Of a stretch of 64,000 bases of DNA, positions 12,056-23,660 are shown in pieces. Both the position numbers and the translations under genes were made by a program. Where the stretch lies: the NCBI RefSeq assembly GCF_037975245.1, contig NC_092577.1:12220013-12284012 (forward strand), in the 5' to 3' direction. The notes beneath the pieces were generated by a model that was not told where the DNA came from, did not search any database, and saw nothing but the letters and a program-made list of their open reading frames with translations. The stretch comes from Apostichopus japonicus. Lineage: Eukaryota > Echinodermata > Holothuroidea > Aspidochirotida > Stichopodidae. The first letter of the stretch is position 1. Each line of letters starts with the position of its first letter.

Positions 12056-12519
12056 TTTTCCTTCTTCTTACAGTCTGTAATTGCCAGTAGAGTCTCCAAC
12101 AAGATCATTGACAATTCGTATAATTTAAACATACATCTAGACTTGCTTTGAAATGTTGTTCAGCCGAGTCAAATTACATCTGAGGTACAGGAAAGGGAAA
12201 CTGACCTACTTATCAAATAAACTAATGTTTCTTGAGCTCGATGATTCTGGCTATATATGACAAATATTCTACTACATTTGACTAATGTTAACTATATGTT
12301 AACAAGCACTAGATCATTTATATATACGGCGTAGCGTAATAAAACACACATATATGTTATATTTCTAGGGTAAAGTGAGAGTTGGAGAAGATGTGATAGG
12401 CAGTTTCACCCAGAATCTGTCGCCGTTCCTAATTCATATTCATCCCCGGCTATATGATGAGTTTTTCATTAAGGAAGAAATATCCTCAGCTATGCATATG
12501 AAAACGATGATGATTATCA
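12056..12519. other. Non-coding stretch, no gene seen
   Basis: Flank of the satellite. A 75-codon frame (12375-12602) starts here but runs antisense into the SINE that follows, so it is not called. Confidence 0.5.
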
Positions 12520-12766
12520 AGGGGGTAAACTTGTATTTTAGATCCTCTTGTAAGCAGGAACTGGCGAAGAAGCCTCATTGGCTTATCAAAGTCGCAAGCT
12601 GACCGCAGTCAGTCTCTTAGATTCTTATTTAACGTCCATGATTATGAATTGTTAATTGTCAACAACTCTATAACTGGACGACATACATTAATCTTGGAGT
12701 GACTAGTCGAACTGGAGACCTTATGATTGGAAGGCACCGGCGTTAACCACTGAGCTAACACTCCTA
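12520..12766 (-). mobile_element. tRNA-derived SINE, third family
   Basis: On the minus strand, 12764-12696 reads as a tRNA-like head. GGAGTG pairs with CACTCC at the two ends, an A-box region (ttagctcagtggttaacg) follows, and a degenerate B box (agttcgactag) lies at 12703-12713. A body of about 170 bp follows downstream (minus strand), including caatgaggcttcttcgccag. The anticodon arm is irregular (8-base loop), so this is a SINE head and not a working tRNA gene. Confidence 0.6.
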
Positions 12767-13080
12767 CTTAATTGTTTTGGATTGTTCATCCGACCAGAAG
12801 TATAATGCGGGATATGTAAAATATTAAGCCAGTTTGCTTTCTCAAGATGCATATTGTTAAGGCGTTCAAAAGTTCAAAAGTTCATGAATTATAATTACTT
12901 GTAAACTTGTTTACCTGAAATTTAGTCAAATATTGCGCAAGAGCATCCTACACCTGCCGCCCTAACCATTGTGTCCGCCGCACCTGTGGAAATTTAGCAT
13001 CAGAACAAAACCATTGTGTCCGCACCTGTGAAATTTTCAAAACAAAACCGTGAAATTGTCTCATAAAATGTGTGGTTGCT

Positions 13081-13379
13081 CAAGGGCGGATCCAGTATTT
13101 GGAACAAGAGTAGGAGAAGGAGGTGTGGCAATGAAGTCACTGAAACGGACTTCTATGTAATGGTCTCGTGGTACCCCCACCCCTCCCCCTCACCTCATTC
13201 CCCCCATCGCACAAAGAGAAAGAAAACATTAAATGGTGCATTCTGAGGTTATTTAGGCTATAAATTAGGTCAATAACTAGTAGGTCTATATGCAAGATTG
13301 TGCTGCAACGGCTACTTTCAATTGTTTTGTGGGGTTGAAAATTGGGGGAGGGGATGCACCCCCTGGATCCTCGCCTCAG
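13081..13379. mobile_element. Decayed MITE with GGATCC-containing ends
   Basis: The left end caagggcggatccag (13081-13095) and right end ctggatcctcgcctcag (13363-13379) are imperfect inverted repeats. G- and C-rich subterminal sequence lies between them. The end style resembles short hAT-like elements (CAxGGGCG...). The flanking 8-mers do not match, so it is either decayed or the ends are misplaced. There is no coding capacity. Confidence 0.4.
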
Positions 13380-13724
13380 AAAAATTGTAATACTACACTA
13401 GACATAACACCGTCATGATTAATTCCCCCTCCCCTCACTCCCCCCCCCCCCCTCGCCAAGACACAGTCCATGGAGTCCAGGTATTGAATAGTGAAAAGTT
13501 ACTATGTAGCATCTAAATACTGGTATTATTACCAGGGGACTTCTATACTTGTACACAATCGGTGTGTAAGTCTGCTGATAACGTTATGGTGGTCCATCGA
13601 AAGGGTATACGATATCAATGTAATGAGGCTATAATGACCTCCATTTGGGTATTAGATTGTAGTATATACTATCGAATGCCTATATAGGGACGCAACCACA
13701 TATATTTAAGGTTTACCTCACACC

Positions 13725-14150
13725 CAGAACAAAATCAAGGGGCTCAGCAACCCATCCCCATTCACAGACAGAATATTACAACAACAACAAAAACAACAAC
13801 AAAAACAACAACAACAAAATCCTACTTAATACAGTACATAACAATGCGTCTGATGTATAACCTAAACATTTGAAAATTCATCAACATTGTTTCAAAAGCT
13901 GCTAAAAGAAAGGGCACCATTTTGCATCTTAACACCCACCATTTTATCCAAAACTCTCCCGCCTCTTACACCCCTCCCCTGGACAGCCACACATCGTAGC
14001 CACTCTTCCTGCCCTATGTACCCCTTCAGTACAATTGTGGTGGTTGTGCAGCCCTGTGAATACCATAAAAATTATGTTTTCAAATACTTTTTTTTTCTGA
14101 AAACTTCTTTAAGAGAGAGAAACAGTTAACTTTTTGAGTCTTGCTCTCAA
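13725..14150 (+). repeat. Unclassified dispersed repeat, copy A
   Basis: Shares ordered blocks with three other places in the window: aaatcaagggg, then cagacagaatattacaa, then ttcaaaagctgc, then caccattttgcat, then C-rich sequence, then gcagccctg, then gagtcttgc. An (AAC)n tract at 13771-13818 lies just after the second block. Related copies are at 15855, 19505 and 20505. The family and its ends are not identified. Confidence 0.6.
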
Positions 14151-15220
14151 TATGATTATAATGACGAAACACTCTCACCCACTCAGTGTGTCACGCCTAC
14201 ATATATGTCCGTAATGTTTGCAAGCCGGAGGACTCTTATAAAAATCGTTATAATTAAGAGAATTCGAGATTGTATGGTGTTGAAAGTAACATCTTTATAT
14301 CTTAAACACTTGATATTGCTGATCAGAAAATAGGACCCCGACCGCTCATTCCCCTCCCCACAAACACCCCGCAAAAAAAAAAAAATCCTGATTAGCCATT
14401 CGTGGAGCATAAAGGATAAAAGGTGGTCACAATTCTATTTATACATTAATAAGAAGTTGGATTATGAATTCATTAAATAATGCACGAGCCCTCGGGAGCA
14501 AAGTGAATATACCTATATACGATTATTCGATCTGATAGGTGTAATCAAGATGACGTCATAGCTCTCAGTTTCTTGGAATATTTAAAACAACACGAAATTC
14601 CTTTACGGTTTGAACAGTTCGTGCAACATTTTACACGGTTTTGAATTTGGAAAGCTATACCATAATGAGATCGTTATGTCACAACTTACTGTTGTGAGCA
14701 GTGTATATGTCAAGGATAAAATTGCGTATACAAAATACTATCTACTTTTTTTTACGATAAAACATTTTCAGATACGATTTCAATTTTACTTTTGAGGGCA
14801 AATCCTTTATTGATCAAGATTTAAAGTCTACCTTTGTAAGTATCACGAGGTGAATGCTTGATACGTTATCTGCTAGTAGGCGGGGTGTTTGTCTGTTTGG
14901 AAATAACATCGTATCAAATGGGTTTCATTAGGCTTGAAAATGTACAGATTCTAAGATTTTAAACTGCTCAATAGTGAATAGTGTTGATTATTCTGTCATT
15001 ATAGAGTGTGGACAGGAGAGGGGGGGGGGGTGGGGTGATATGTCTTCAGCAACAGTTTTAGCATTATCTGAAGAGTGTGGACAGTAGATGGGGACTGGGA
15101 GGGGTGGCTTGATCCTGTCCCATAATACCGTGATTAGTGACTCGCTTGATATACTGTCAAAGCTAAATCATATAACTTGCTCAATTATTTTACTTTTGTT
15201 GGATCATGTCAGAAGTATAT
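14151..15220. other. Non-coding stretch, no gene seen
   Basis: Contains an imperfect direct repeat of 'agagtgtggacag' at about 15004 and 15071 followed by G-runs, and otherwise AT-rich sequence with short chance frames. Confidence 0.5.
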
Positions 15221-15492
15221 CATAATCATAATAATAAAATAATCAGGCAGTTATTTTTTTTTAAGACGCTTTAAACGACCACGAATGTGGACTTATGGAT
15301 TACAACTTTCACGTCGGGTGGCTTCCAATTCAACATTTTAACTGCAGAAAGTCATTTCAGATGGGTAACCCGTAGGTTGCTCTTGAATGAGAAACCCACT
15401 TGATCGGGCCTGGGATTGAACTCCGAACTTCCCGATGCTAAGCCTCATTGCTTCAAATGCATTGGCTTTTATCCAATCGGCCACAGCACCGG
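15221..15492 (-). mobile_element. tRNA-derived SINE (GTGCTGTGGCC family), full copy
   Basis: Read on the minus strand, it begins ggtgctgtggccgattgg at about 15492. It has a tRNA-like head with a B-box-like agttcaatcc (15413-15422 region), a body that includes cttccaattcaacattttaac on the plus strand, and ends with aataactgcctgatt plus an ATT-rich tail at 15221-15245. Copies of the same family are at 16769 and 27599, with a tail fragment at 20391. The head looks like a class II tRNA (Ser type: gtggccgagtggataaagg). Confidence 0.8.
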
Positions 15493-15854
15493 TACAGCAG
15501 TGTTTAAATTGTTCCTGTTATATCAGAATGCAGTACGGAACTCGAACACATCTAGATATATAAGCCGAACCAAATTATAATATTATGTTACTTCCTTATT
15601 TTTCGTATTGATATTTAGTCGGTTATCATTATCATAATAACATAATTTTTTTCGATATGAAGATATTCCGCATCAATCTTTTCTTTTCCGGTTATTACAG
15701 AAGTTTTCTTAACGAGAAGATGATTTAGCTGCAGGCTATAATTACTGAAGATTATCAAGTAAAACAAAAGGTTTAAGAAAGGTTAAGAAAAATGTATCAA
15801 CCGAACTTGAACATCGACCTCCAAGAATTGAATAATTAAAATTATTAGCCTCAA

Positions 15855-16010
15855 GAATAAAATCAAGGGGACTACACTGACAGACAGAATGTTTCAAATC
15901 ATACTGAAACAAACATACGATATAGTGTACAGTACATATGTGCGATATACACTATATGGATTTTGGAAATTCTTCAACATTTCTTCAAAAGCTGCAAAAT
16001 ATTACACTGT
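15855..16010 (+). repeat. Unclassified dispersed repeat, copy D (partial)
   Basis: Shares aaaatcaagggg, gacagacagaat, a tacagtaca word and ttcaaaagctgc with copy A, in the same order. The 3' C-rich part is missing. Confidence 0.5.
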
Positions 16011-16768
16011 AAAAATGAAATTACACGTTGAGAGTATAGGAATAGTAGCAGAAGATGAGGTTAATGTTTACATACTGACTTTTTTTTCAGGAAGTGTTAT
16101 GCATACCTGGCTTATTCCAAACTACTGTAGACCGTAGAGGTATTATATACCTTTTTGCAAACAGTTCAAGGCACATTTTTTACTCGCTGCCCAATGTTAT
16201 AACTAAACTTGTGTGATTGAAAACAGGTTTTTATCTTAGATAAGATATCACTGTATCAGATTTAGGCCTTCACACTAGTCGTTTTCTTCTTCAGACGTTG
16301 AGATACCACTCAGAGAAAGAGGTTAAACTGATTAAGAGTAGAAGTATACGGCTGCATATAATTCAGCTTAATACCGCCTTATTTTACTCGTTTAGGAGTG
16401 AATTGACGTACATTTTACTACCTCATGCACGGTTCCTTTAAACCCCACACATTTGTCTAAAGTCGCACTTGCGTAATGAGACATGCAGGTAACGTATACC
16501 AAGGTTACCAGCGTTAGTGCTTTTACAATAGATCTAGCGCTTTTTTACTTTTCTAGGTTTCGAGCGTAAATTTTTTTCTTTTTTTCAAGTTGGTGGAATC
16601 TAGCGTTGTTTGCCCAAAATTGGTAATTTACAAAAAAAATCCTTGCTTTCTGAAACTTTCGAGACCAAATTACCACTATGCAACCCAATAAAATCTGTTT
16701 ATAGGTTACGGTGGCTTTTACACTATAATACCGCGTAAACTGTATTAATATTTGTGACTGCTGTACCA
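16011..16768. other. Non-coding stretch, no gene seen
   Basis: Short chance frames only. Confidence 0.5.
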
Positions 16769-16832
16769 GTGCTGTGACCGAGTGGATAAAGGCGGTGGCA
16801 TTTGAAGCAATGAGGCTTAGCAATGCAGCCTC
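16769..16832 (+). mobile_element. SINE head fragment (GTGCTGTGGCC family)
   Basis: Starts gtgctgtgaccgagtggata and matches the full copy at 27599 through 'caatgaggcttagca'. It then diverges before the B box, so it is a truncated or rearranged head. Confidence 0.75.
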
Positions 16833-17103
16833 CAACCAAATATTTTTGTGAAAATTCGGGCAATATGCTGAGAATTTTTCGGGCACCTACTGAAAGAAAA
16901 ATAATTTGCATTGTGTTTCTTAATGGTTAAGCTTTTATTATTATTGTCATTATATTATTATTACTTCTCCAATAATTATAACCAATATGGAAGGGTAATA
17001 ACACGGCAAATGATTGTATGTTATTGGCAGGTGATGTAATAACCGATGCATGCCTATATGATATGCACATGAACCTGTTGAACGCGCTTGGGCTCCTACG
17101 CCT
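16833..17103. other. Non-coding stretch, no gene seen
   Basis: AT-rich; an ATTATT-rich patch at 16933-16965. Confidence 0.5.
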
Positions 17104-17203
17104 ATGTATATAGGCCTATATATTTATAATCTCTGCCTATATATTTGACCTGCAAATTACATATAGGCCTATGCATTTATATGTCTCTGCCTATATATTC
17201 GAG
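17104..17203. repeat. Tandem duplication of a 'tataggcctatatattt' unit
   Basis: Two copies about 58 bp apart share tataggcctat(a/g), then tttat, then tctctgcctatatatt. Confidence 0.7.
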
Positions 17204-18664
17204 GACTCGACCATGTTACACTACCTCATAGATTGAACTATAATCTAAAATCTCTCTTAAAATAAGAACAGTCACCTTATCATTAAACATGTACTGTTTA
17301 GTTTCAACCATTTACCTTTCACGATGTCAAGATTGCTGTCACCAAAGATGCTGTTGATAAGACAGTGGCTGTATTAAAGGCCTTGTCTAGCAATGTCTAG
17401 GATTTGAAGCAACTGTTTATGATGATTGTTTGTTCAGGCAAAAAAATAGCAAATGTACCCTACTGGCAAATAAGATGTGCCCCTTTGATGAAGAACTGTC
17501 TTTCGGATATATTAAGTCTTTGTTAATTTTAATACTTAAGTTTAATTATTTATTTTTAGTCTGTACATGCTATTTTTAAAATGACATCCCATATCGTTTT
17601 GTAGCACGGTTAACAATAAACAATCTCAATAAATAGTATTGATAGCATACTAACCATCATATATATTTAAGTGATATGGTCGGTATATATCGGTTTATAG
17701 CATAACGAGTGGTGGTTATGGAATGAAAAGTGCCCCTCTGATGTTGTGCCCCCCCCCCACACTTGTTGGATGCTTACTACCCCCTGAGTGCACAATAAAT
17801 GTATATTATCTGTCATTAGTGGAGAAAAATAGCTTTCTTATTGCTTTTTTGTTTGCAGGTAAGTCTGCAAACAGGTGTAATTGGGGTCAAGCTTTTTCCT
17901 TTCTTAATTACAAATGGAAAGGCAGTATAGGAGGTTTTTATTTTGCTTTAAGATACAGGGACACTTCCTTTGACTATGTGTGATTGCTGCGATGATGGGG
18001 ATAACGAAATATCAGTTACTTTATCCTGTTAAAATTGTGGGTAATGAACAATTAAACATAAGTCAGTGTTGTGAACAAAATTAAAATATTAAATATGTTT
18101 AAATTTACCTATCAATTACCCTCTAAAGTTTTCACTTAAAATAACTCTAAACCAAACGTTTGAAAGCAATTGTGTTAGCAGTGAAGAAGTACATTTAATT
18201 ACAAGTGTTACACCCAAACACTCCCCTGCCAACTATTATGTACCATTTCATATGTCGAGAAGAAATTTATTTTGCTTTATATCTTTTATGCAAGAACAGG
18301 TTTGGTATTAAAAAGGGGTGATTGTATGCACTAACGCTCATCCCTTGACTAAAAGGTGTCGGGGGGGGGGGGTATAACCATCCATTCCCCATGTTTTCTC
18401 TTCCCATGGGAATATAACTTTTACTTAATTTACTAAGAATATGGTTAGCAACAACAAAATAAATTGTCAACTTTTTATTCCACCCCATCCCATACCCCCA
18501 AAAAACTTGCATAATAACACGAGAGTGACTCATCAATAATGTCACTCTCCTCACCTCATCCCCTCGCTATAACATAACTTGCATAACATAATATTCATTT
18601 GGAGTTATGGGGAGGGGACCCCAACATCAACATTATTATGACAGTTCCTAATATCGGATTTCAT
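17204..18664. other. Non-coding stretch, no gene seen
   Basis: A C-run at 17749-17757 and a G-run at 18360-18371 with G/C-rich flanks. No element ends could be paired. Confidence 0.5.
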
Positions 18665-19060
18665 TTATAAGATATAAGATATAAGAATCTTTATTGACCA
18701 TAAAAGGAATTGGAGTTCACTCCATCTCAGTATAACATACATAAAACAGTCAAAAATACATCAAAACATAAGATGTATACTATATACATTTCTTAAGACA
18801 ATAAAAATCCATGTACTGGCATATAGTAAAAAACCCTATTTCCTACAAAACTCGTTGGCAAGACTAAGAATGGCCCTTGGCAAGAACGAACGTCTGTATC
18901 TTTCTGTCCGGCATCTGATGACAATTGGCCTGCCAGTTCGACTGCTATAATCAACCTGATTTCCTAGAGGATGTTCCGACGACGTAATTGACATAATATT
19001 TCTTTTAGTTACCCTGACAAGCAGCTCATCTACTGATCTGTTGCAGCCCTGGCAGTGTTG
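18665..19060 (-). mobile_element. LINE 3' end (second LINE family), copy 1
   Basis: Minus-strand 3' end of a non-LTR retrotransposon: ORF2 C-terminus (19060-18836), then a 3' UTR containing the pair-forming words 'ggagtgaactcc' and 'caataaagattc', and a tail made of repeated atcttat units (18697-18668). Tails of short tandem repeats rather than poly-A are characteristic of the CR1/Jockey group. A second copy of the same 3' UTR lies at 37974-38214. The 5' boundary is not visible. Confidence 0.8.
18836..19060 (-). pseudogene. LINE ORF2 C-terminus (CR1/Jockey-like)
   Basis: Seventy-five codons are open between an upstream stop (19061-19063) and TAG at 18836-18838. The last part reads SRTGRPIVIRCRTERYRRSF followed by LPRAILSLANEF. 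The 'RTxR...SFLPRAI..LN' pattern is the usual extreme C-terminus of CR1/Jockey-type ORF2 proteins, after the reverse transcriptase and a Cys-containing linker (CQGC, near residue 3 of the fragment). No reverse transcriptase core is present, so it is a remnant. Confidence 0.75.
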
Positions 19061-19504
19061 CTACACTTGATATAGATCTGATTCAGTAGAAATTGTTTTC
19101 TGCAGTAATCCGATACAAAGGTGTTTTTTTTACATTCACAGGGTTGTATGTTTAGGTTTTCATATGTTTCAAAACGAGTTTTATTTATGTTTTTAACTTT
19201 TAACTCCAGGCATGCATATTGACTTTTCTGTTTACTTTCTTTTTATCAGTATTTTTCCATGGTTAATAAAGTTGCACCCAAAACGTTTAAATGCTGCCTT
19301 TGTTGTGTCTATGTATTTATGCATGCAAGGAATGTGTATTTCCAGAGCCATGTGTTTAGAACTATGAAACTCACTAAAGTGAGTACTTTAACGTATATCT
19401 GACGAGTAGAAATACTAATGTCAACAACATAATTTTACACAAAGAATGCAAAGATTTGAGAACATGATTACTAATTAACATGAGTAATTTTTTTTTTTTA
19501 GTGT
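19061..19504. other. Non-coding stretch; may hold decayed LINE sequence
   Basis: Lies upstream of the LINE fragment on its coding strand, but no reverse transcriptase motif can be read through it. Confidence 0.4.
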
Positions 19505-19790
19505 GATAGCACCAATTTGCATCTAAACAACCACCATTTTATCAAAAAATCTCCCTCCCGTTAGACCCCTTCCATGGTCTGCATTACATCGTTACCCCTC
19601 TCCCAACCCCATCTACCCACTTCTAGCACAAATATGGTGCTTACGCAGCCCTGCAAATGCATGCCATAAACTCTTCAAATTCTTGTTTTCTAAGAGTTTT
19701 TTAATGAGGGACCGGTGACTTATGAGTCTTGCACCCAAGTGATTATATGAAAATCAACCTTTTTATAACAACATTTATCAACGGTGACTG
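19505..19790 (+). repeat. Unclassified dispersed repeat, copy B
   Basis: Shares with copy A (13.9-14.15 kb) the blocks agcaccaatttgcatctaa, accaccattttatc, C-rich sequence, cttacgcagccctg and gagtcttgcacccaa, in the same order and orientation. An 11-C run lies beyond it at about 19841-19852. Confidence 0.6.
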
Positions 19791-20390
19791 GGGTACTCCA
19801 TCCCCTAAGACTCCTCCCTGGACGACGCCATGGCTTATCCCACCCCCCCCCCCTTCCAACCGAGTTCACAAATGGTGGTTTGCGCCCATGTTGGATACGT
19901 ATAATGAACAATGTTTGGGATTGGTCCGTTCAATACTCAAAACTATATATAAAGTATTATTTAATGGTCCCGCGTAACCGAAAATGTGAGATTCTGAACG
20001 GATTTTTCTTTAGGGTAAAAGGATTTGGCACTTGGGCCGCTAGTTGAGAACTCCTGTTATGAATAGAGACTGCATGTAAACTCAACTAATCGAAGTCTAC
20101 AATAAAAACTGTGATCACTTGGTTGGTGTTGTTTAATTAACGTAAAAAGTTGGATTAAATTAAATGCAATCTAACTCCGGATGTTTATTATTAAAATATA
20201 TTATAAAACTATCAAACATCAAATATAATAATAAATATAATATATGGTCAATCATACCAGGTAAAAAACAAACAAATAAACAAATGATTTGCAGAAGATT
20301 ATTTTCTGCAACGCGAAGTGAATTAATACTCTGTTAAGATGAAACCACATTTTTTAGCCAGTTATCATCAGGCTGTGAGAATTAATACTA
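19791..20390. other. Non-coding stretch, no gene seen
   Basis: C-rich patch (19832-19860), then AT-rich sequence with aataataaatataatata at about 20225. Confidence 0.5.
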
Positions 20391-20430
20391 TTAAGCGTCG
20401 TAAAAATAACTGCCTGATCATCACTATTAT
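20391..20430 (+). mobile_element. SINE tail fragment (GTGCTGTGGCC family)
   Basis: The words agcgtcgtaaaaataact and gcctgatcatcactatt match the tail of the full copy at 27599-27910. The head is absent. Confidence 0.65.
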
Positions 20431-20504
20431 TTCTGAAACTTAGAAACTCGCGGCTGTTATGACGTCAGAGACGCTCACTTACCCCCTCTCCTCACCCCTC
20501 TCCC

Positions 20505-20830
20505 CTTCAAGGGTGTCTCAGACCATTCACCGACAGATAGAATATTACAATAAAATAAAAACACGAAGAGTATAAAGTAGTGTGCATAAACACATATGAC
20601 TTAAACGTATACAGTACAAACAGTTCAAACTTCATCACGTTGTTTCATAACAAGCTAAATATAGCACCATTTTGCGTTAATCAACATCCGTTTTGCCACA
20701 ATTTCCCAAAAAGGGAGGTCATCCCCTCCCTCAGGACGATATATGTTAGCCCGACATCCCAAAAGTGATGGTTCCCCCTCGCCCGCTCCTCCCCCATCCT
20801 CCCCCACCAAACAAAATGAAGTAGAAGGTA
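20505..20830 (+). repeat. Unclassified dispersed repeat, copy C
   Basis: Shares with copy A: caaggg, attcac, gacagatagaatattacaa, tacagtaca, tgtttca-aagc, agcaccattttgc and C-rich sequence, in order. It is more diverged toward the 3' end. Confidence 0.5.
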
Positions 20831-21627
20831 AGATTGTAATACGTCAATAAGCAGTCTATACATCATTCAGATTCTCAAGGTGTCAGTCTCGCGAAAAGTT
20901 CTCTGTTTTAACAAATCAGGCGTGTTCCTTTAACTAATGATTTGATCCATATCGCGTACTTATTATACCGATACATTATTATTATTCATACAGTACTTTC
21001 CAGCTTGGCCTGGGGATTTTCCCTTCGGGATCAGAAAGGGGAAATACCTTCCTATCGTATATTCAGAGGTCCAATTTCCAATTTTCATCAATATGTCTGT
21101 GTCGTTTTTGATTATCCTTCTTCTTCATTATATCTCGCATAATAATAATAATAATAATATCAATATTTATATATTCTCTAACTTTACCACAGAAGGTTCT
21201 ATTTTGGAGGTTATTTCGTAGAATAAATAAAATAATTTGTTTTCACACGTTTGTTTTGCACTTTTACTCAAAGGAGTAATAACCAAATTGTTAAATAAGA
21301 ATATTTTACTCAATATTTATTGTGAACCCAACATATTCTTAAAACTCTACACCTCAGGGGATTTCATGTGAGTATGAATTTTACAAGTCTTTTAGAATTA
21401 AAACTTGAATATTAGCGGAAAGCCTAGTTGTCCTGTTTTACGATGACGTCATCCGAGTATTAGTTTTGTAATGCGCATGTGCAGGGTACGACGAATTGCG
21501 TTCACTTCATCACCATAAGCCGGTCCATGGACTAAAATATAACGCGATTGTATAGCTATGATTCTGGAAATAAAAATGCCCACACAGCTCGCATGAAGTG
21601 ACACGTGTTTTACGGAAACCTAACATA
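20831..21627. other. Non-coding stretch, no gene seen
   Basis: An (AAT)n tract at 21140-21159 and a perfect CRE-like palindrome, gatgacgtcatc, at about 21443-21454. No promoter context could be shown. Confidence 0.5.
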
Positions 21628-21837
21628 TAGGCCATCAGCTGAAAGTCGAAATTCGCTTGTTTCGTTCCAGCAACTGCGGGACTAAAATTTCTCTACAGCA
21701 TTGAATACATAAATTAACGAAGATTAATGATCCAACAGTTCTCCATGTGCTTTCCTGCAGTTTTTTTGCAATGCCGCTCGAAAGATCGAATTATATTTTT
21801 TATTGCGTATGTAAGTTGAGTTTCAGCTGATGGCCTA
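21628..21837. repeat. 17-bp perfect inverted repeat, 176-bp spacer
   Basis: taggccatcagctgaaa at 21628-21644 is exactly reversed and complemented at 21821-21837. The flanking sequence is only weakly alike. The interior shows no coding frame. Confidence 0.75.
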
Positions 21838-23087
21838 ATAGGACTTTTTATATTAGCATCCAGGCTCCAGTGACGTCATCATTCATATGATTCACTATCA
21901 AGAAAAAATCATAGTGGAGAATGTGAGCTTAATGACTTTCGAATTATTTTCCATCCATATTTCCTAATTAAGCAGATATTTATTCAAATTCCTGACATAA
22001 AGATTTCTCTCTAAGAACGTTGCATATGTTTTTCGCTATTTCACTTTGGACATCTTGCGCATATGAGTTCCTGAAACGATAAAAGTCTTCCATTAAAAAT
22101 GACACTTTGGTAATATGGAATAAAACTTGTATGTTTGTCGTTTGAGTTCCTTCAAATACCCTTCTAAAATTCCATATATATACAAGAGACGCCGGAATTA
22201 AGGCTCTAGAATTTTGCCTTAGTTTATAATTACTTTGGCCTCTAGTCTTTGGACGATTTGTATAAATTTATGAGGTATGCTCTGGCTGGCTAGTATATAC
22301 AACCAAGTCGACCTTACGGCACGTACATGTGGGAATGGACACGGTAATCCTCATATTTTATTGTACACATTTTTATCCAGTTTGATTACCAAATGTGAGC
22401 TCTCAAGAGATTGAAAAGGGGCCGACATTTTTCAATTTTTTTTTTGGCCACTTTTTATGATTACAGCTAATGACTTAAATTGCAGTGATACCATTAATAC
22501 GGGTAATCTGTTATACTGTTATAGGTTAGTATACTTAGTTAATAAAGTTTTAATGTTAGGCTATAATCCGTACGTTTTAATTAGGTCTATATATATCTTA
22601 GCAGTGAGCGGTATTTCATCCTTATACCCGGAGAGAAGGGTAAAAATCATGCTCACCGAGTTCGTTGGAATTTAAAACGTCCATAAAACTGACACATACA
22701 ATGTGTGTTAGTCTAACAAGCGATGTCAAAACCATTATAAACTTTACACATGATGCTATTCAAAGTGGGCCGCTAGAAACTGCCGATATTTTGAGAACAC
22801 AGAACACCAGGTTGCAGCTATAAAACACCCTTAATCGTGAACAATTTCTAAAGGTTGGGGGCGGGGGACCTCATCCACGTAAACCCCTTCCCCACGCCAC
22901 AATATATCGCTGTGCGGTGGCCGAGATGATTTCAAAGTTGAGGGTGGGGCGGGAGGGGGATCGTAACCGGTGGCGTAGACCACTATCAAAAAAGGGGGGC
23001 GGAGGCAGGAAACCAGCGGGGTGTGGGAAAATTCACCAGAAGAATGCTTTATGTTTTAAGACAGGCTACCGTGGCCAAATATAAGAT
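21838..23087. other. Non-coding stretch, no gene seen
   Basis: A second CRE-like word, tgacgtcatc, lies at about 21871. G-rich sequence at 22857-23030 (gttgggggcgggggac; gggtggggcgggaggggg; aaaggggggcgg) may be remnants of an element. No paired ends were found. Confidence 0.5.
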
Positions 23088-23660
23088 TAGAAATTGTATT
23101 CCTTTTTAAATATTTCGAAATTTCGACGGTTTTAACAGACCGAAAGTTCCACTTTTTAACTCAATATTTCGACTATTCAAATTCTAAATTTCCACTCTGT
23201 CCCCTTAAAATGTGGACAACAATTATTTTAAATTGACGTTTTGTTGTACATTGTCGACATAGATGGAAATTCTGACTATTCATATCTATATTAATCTCTA
23301 AATTTGGACTTTATCATACAAAAGAGTTTTGTCACAAAATGTCTTCATATTTGGACTAGAGTCTATTCTTTAAACAAAAAATATTCTTTTTTTTCTGGCG
23401 ATATTATTTTAACACAAAAGTTCGATTAAATTTGAAAAAAAAATTCGACATTTTGCTCGAAATTCAAACCTTTCATATCAACTATCCAACATTTTCTAAA
23501 AACAGGTCACTAATTTACCTCAAAATATAATATCGAATTTTCCTCGAAATTTTAAATCGTTCTCAATATTTCTATATTTGTCGAAAGGATCCTTGCTATC
23601 GCAATTTTGACCTCTTTTTTTATCTTGAAATATCGACTTCGGTATTTTTGTTGAAATTAT
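23088..23660. repeat. Degenerate 'atttcgac' low-complexity region
   Basis: The words atttcgac, tttggac, aaattctgac and attcgac recur every 20-45 bp, separated by T- or A-runs, over about 570 bp. It looks like a decayed short-period array built on aaattTcGActttt. Confidence 0.55.

Noticed and set aside
12375-12602. 75-codon frame after the satellite, preceded by a splice-acceptor-like ttctag
   Set aside because: Its second half runs antisense through the body of the SINE at 12520-12766, so the open frame is probably chance.
21443-21454. CRE palindrome gatgacgtcatc as a promoter
   Set aside because: A single short motif without nearby exon, TATA or GC context is not enough to call a promoter.
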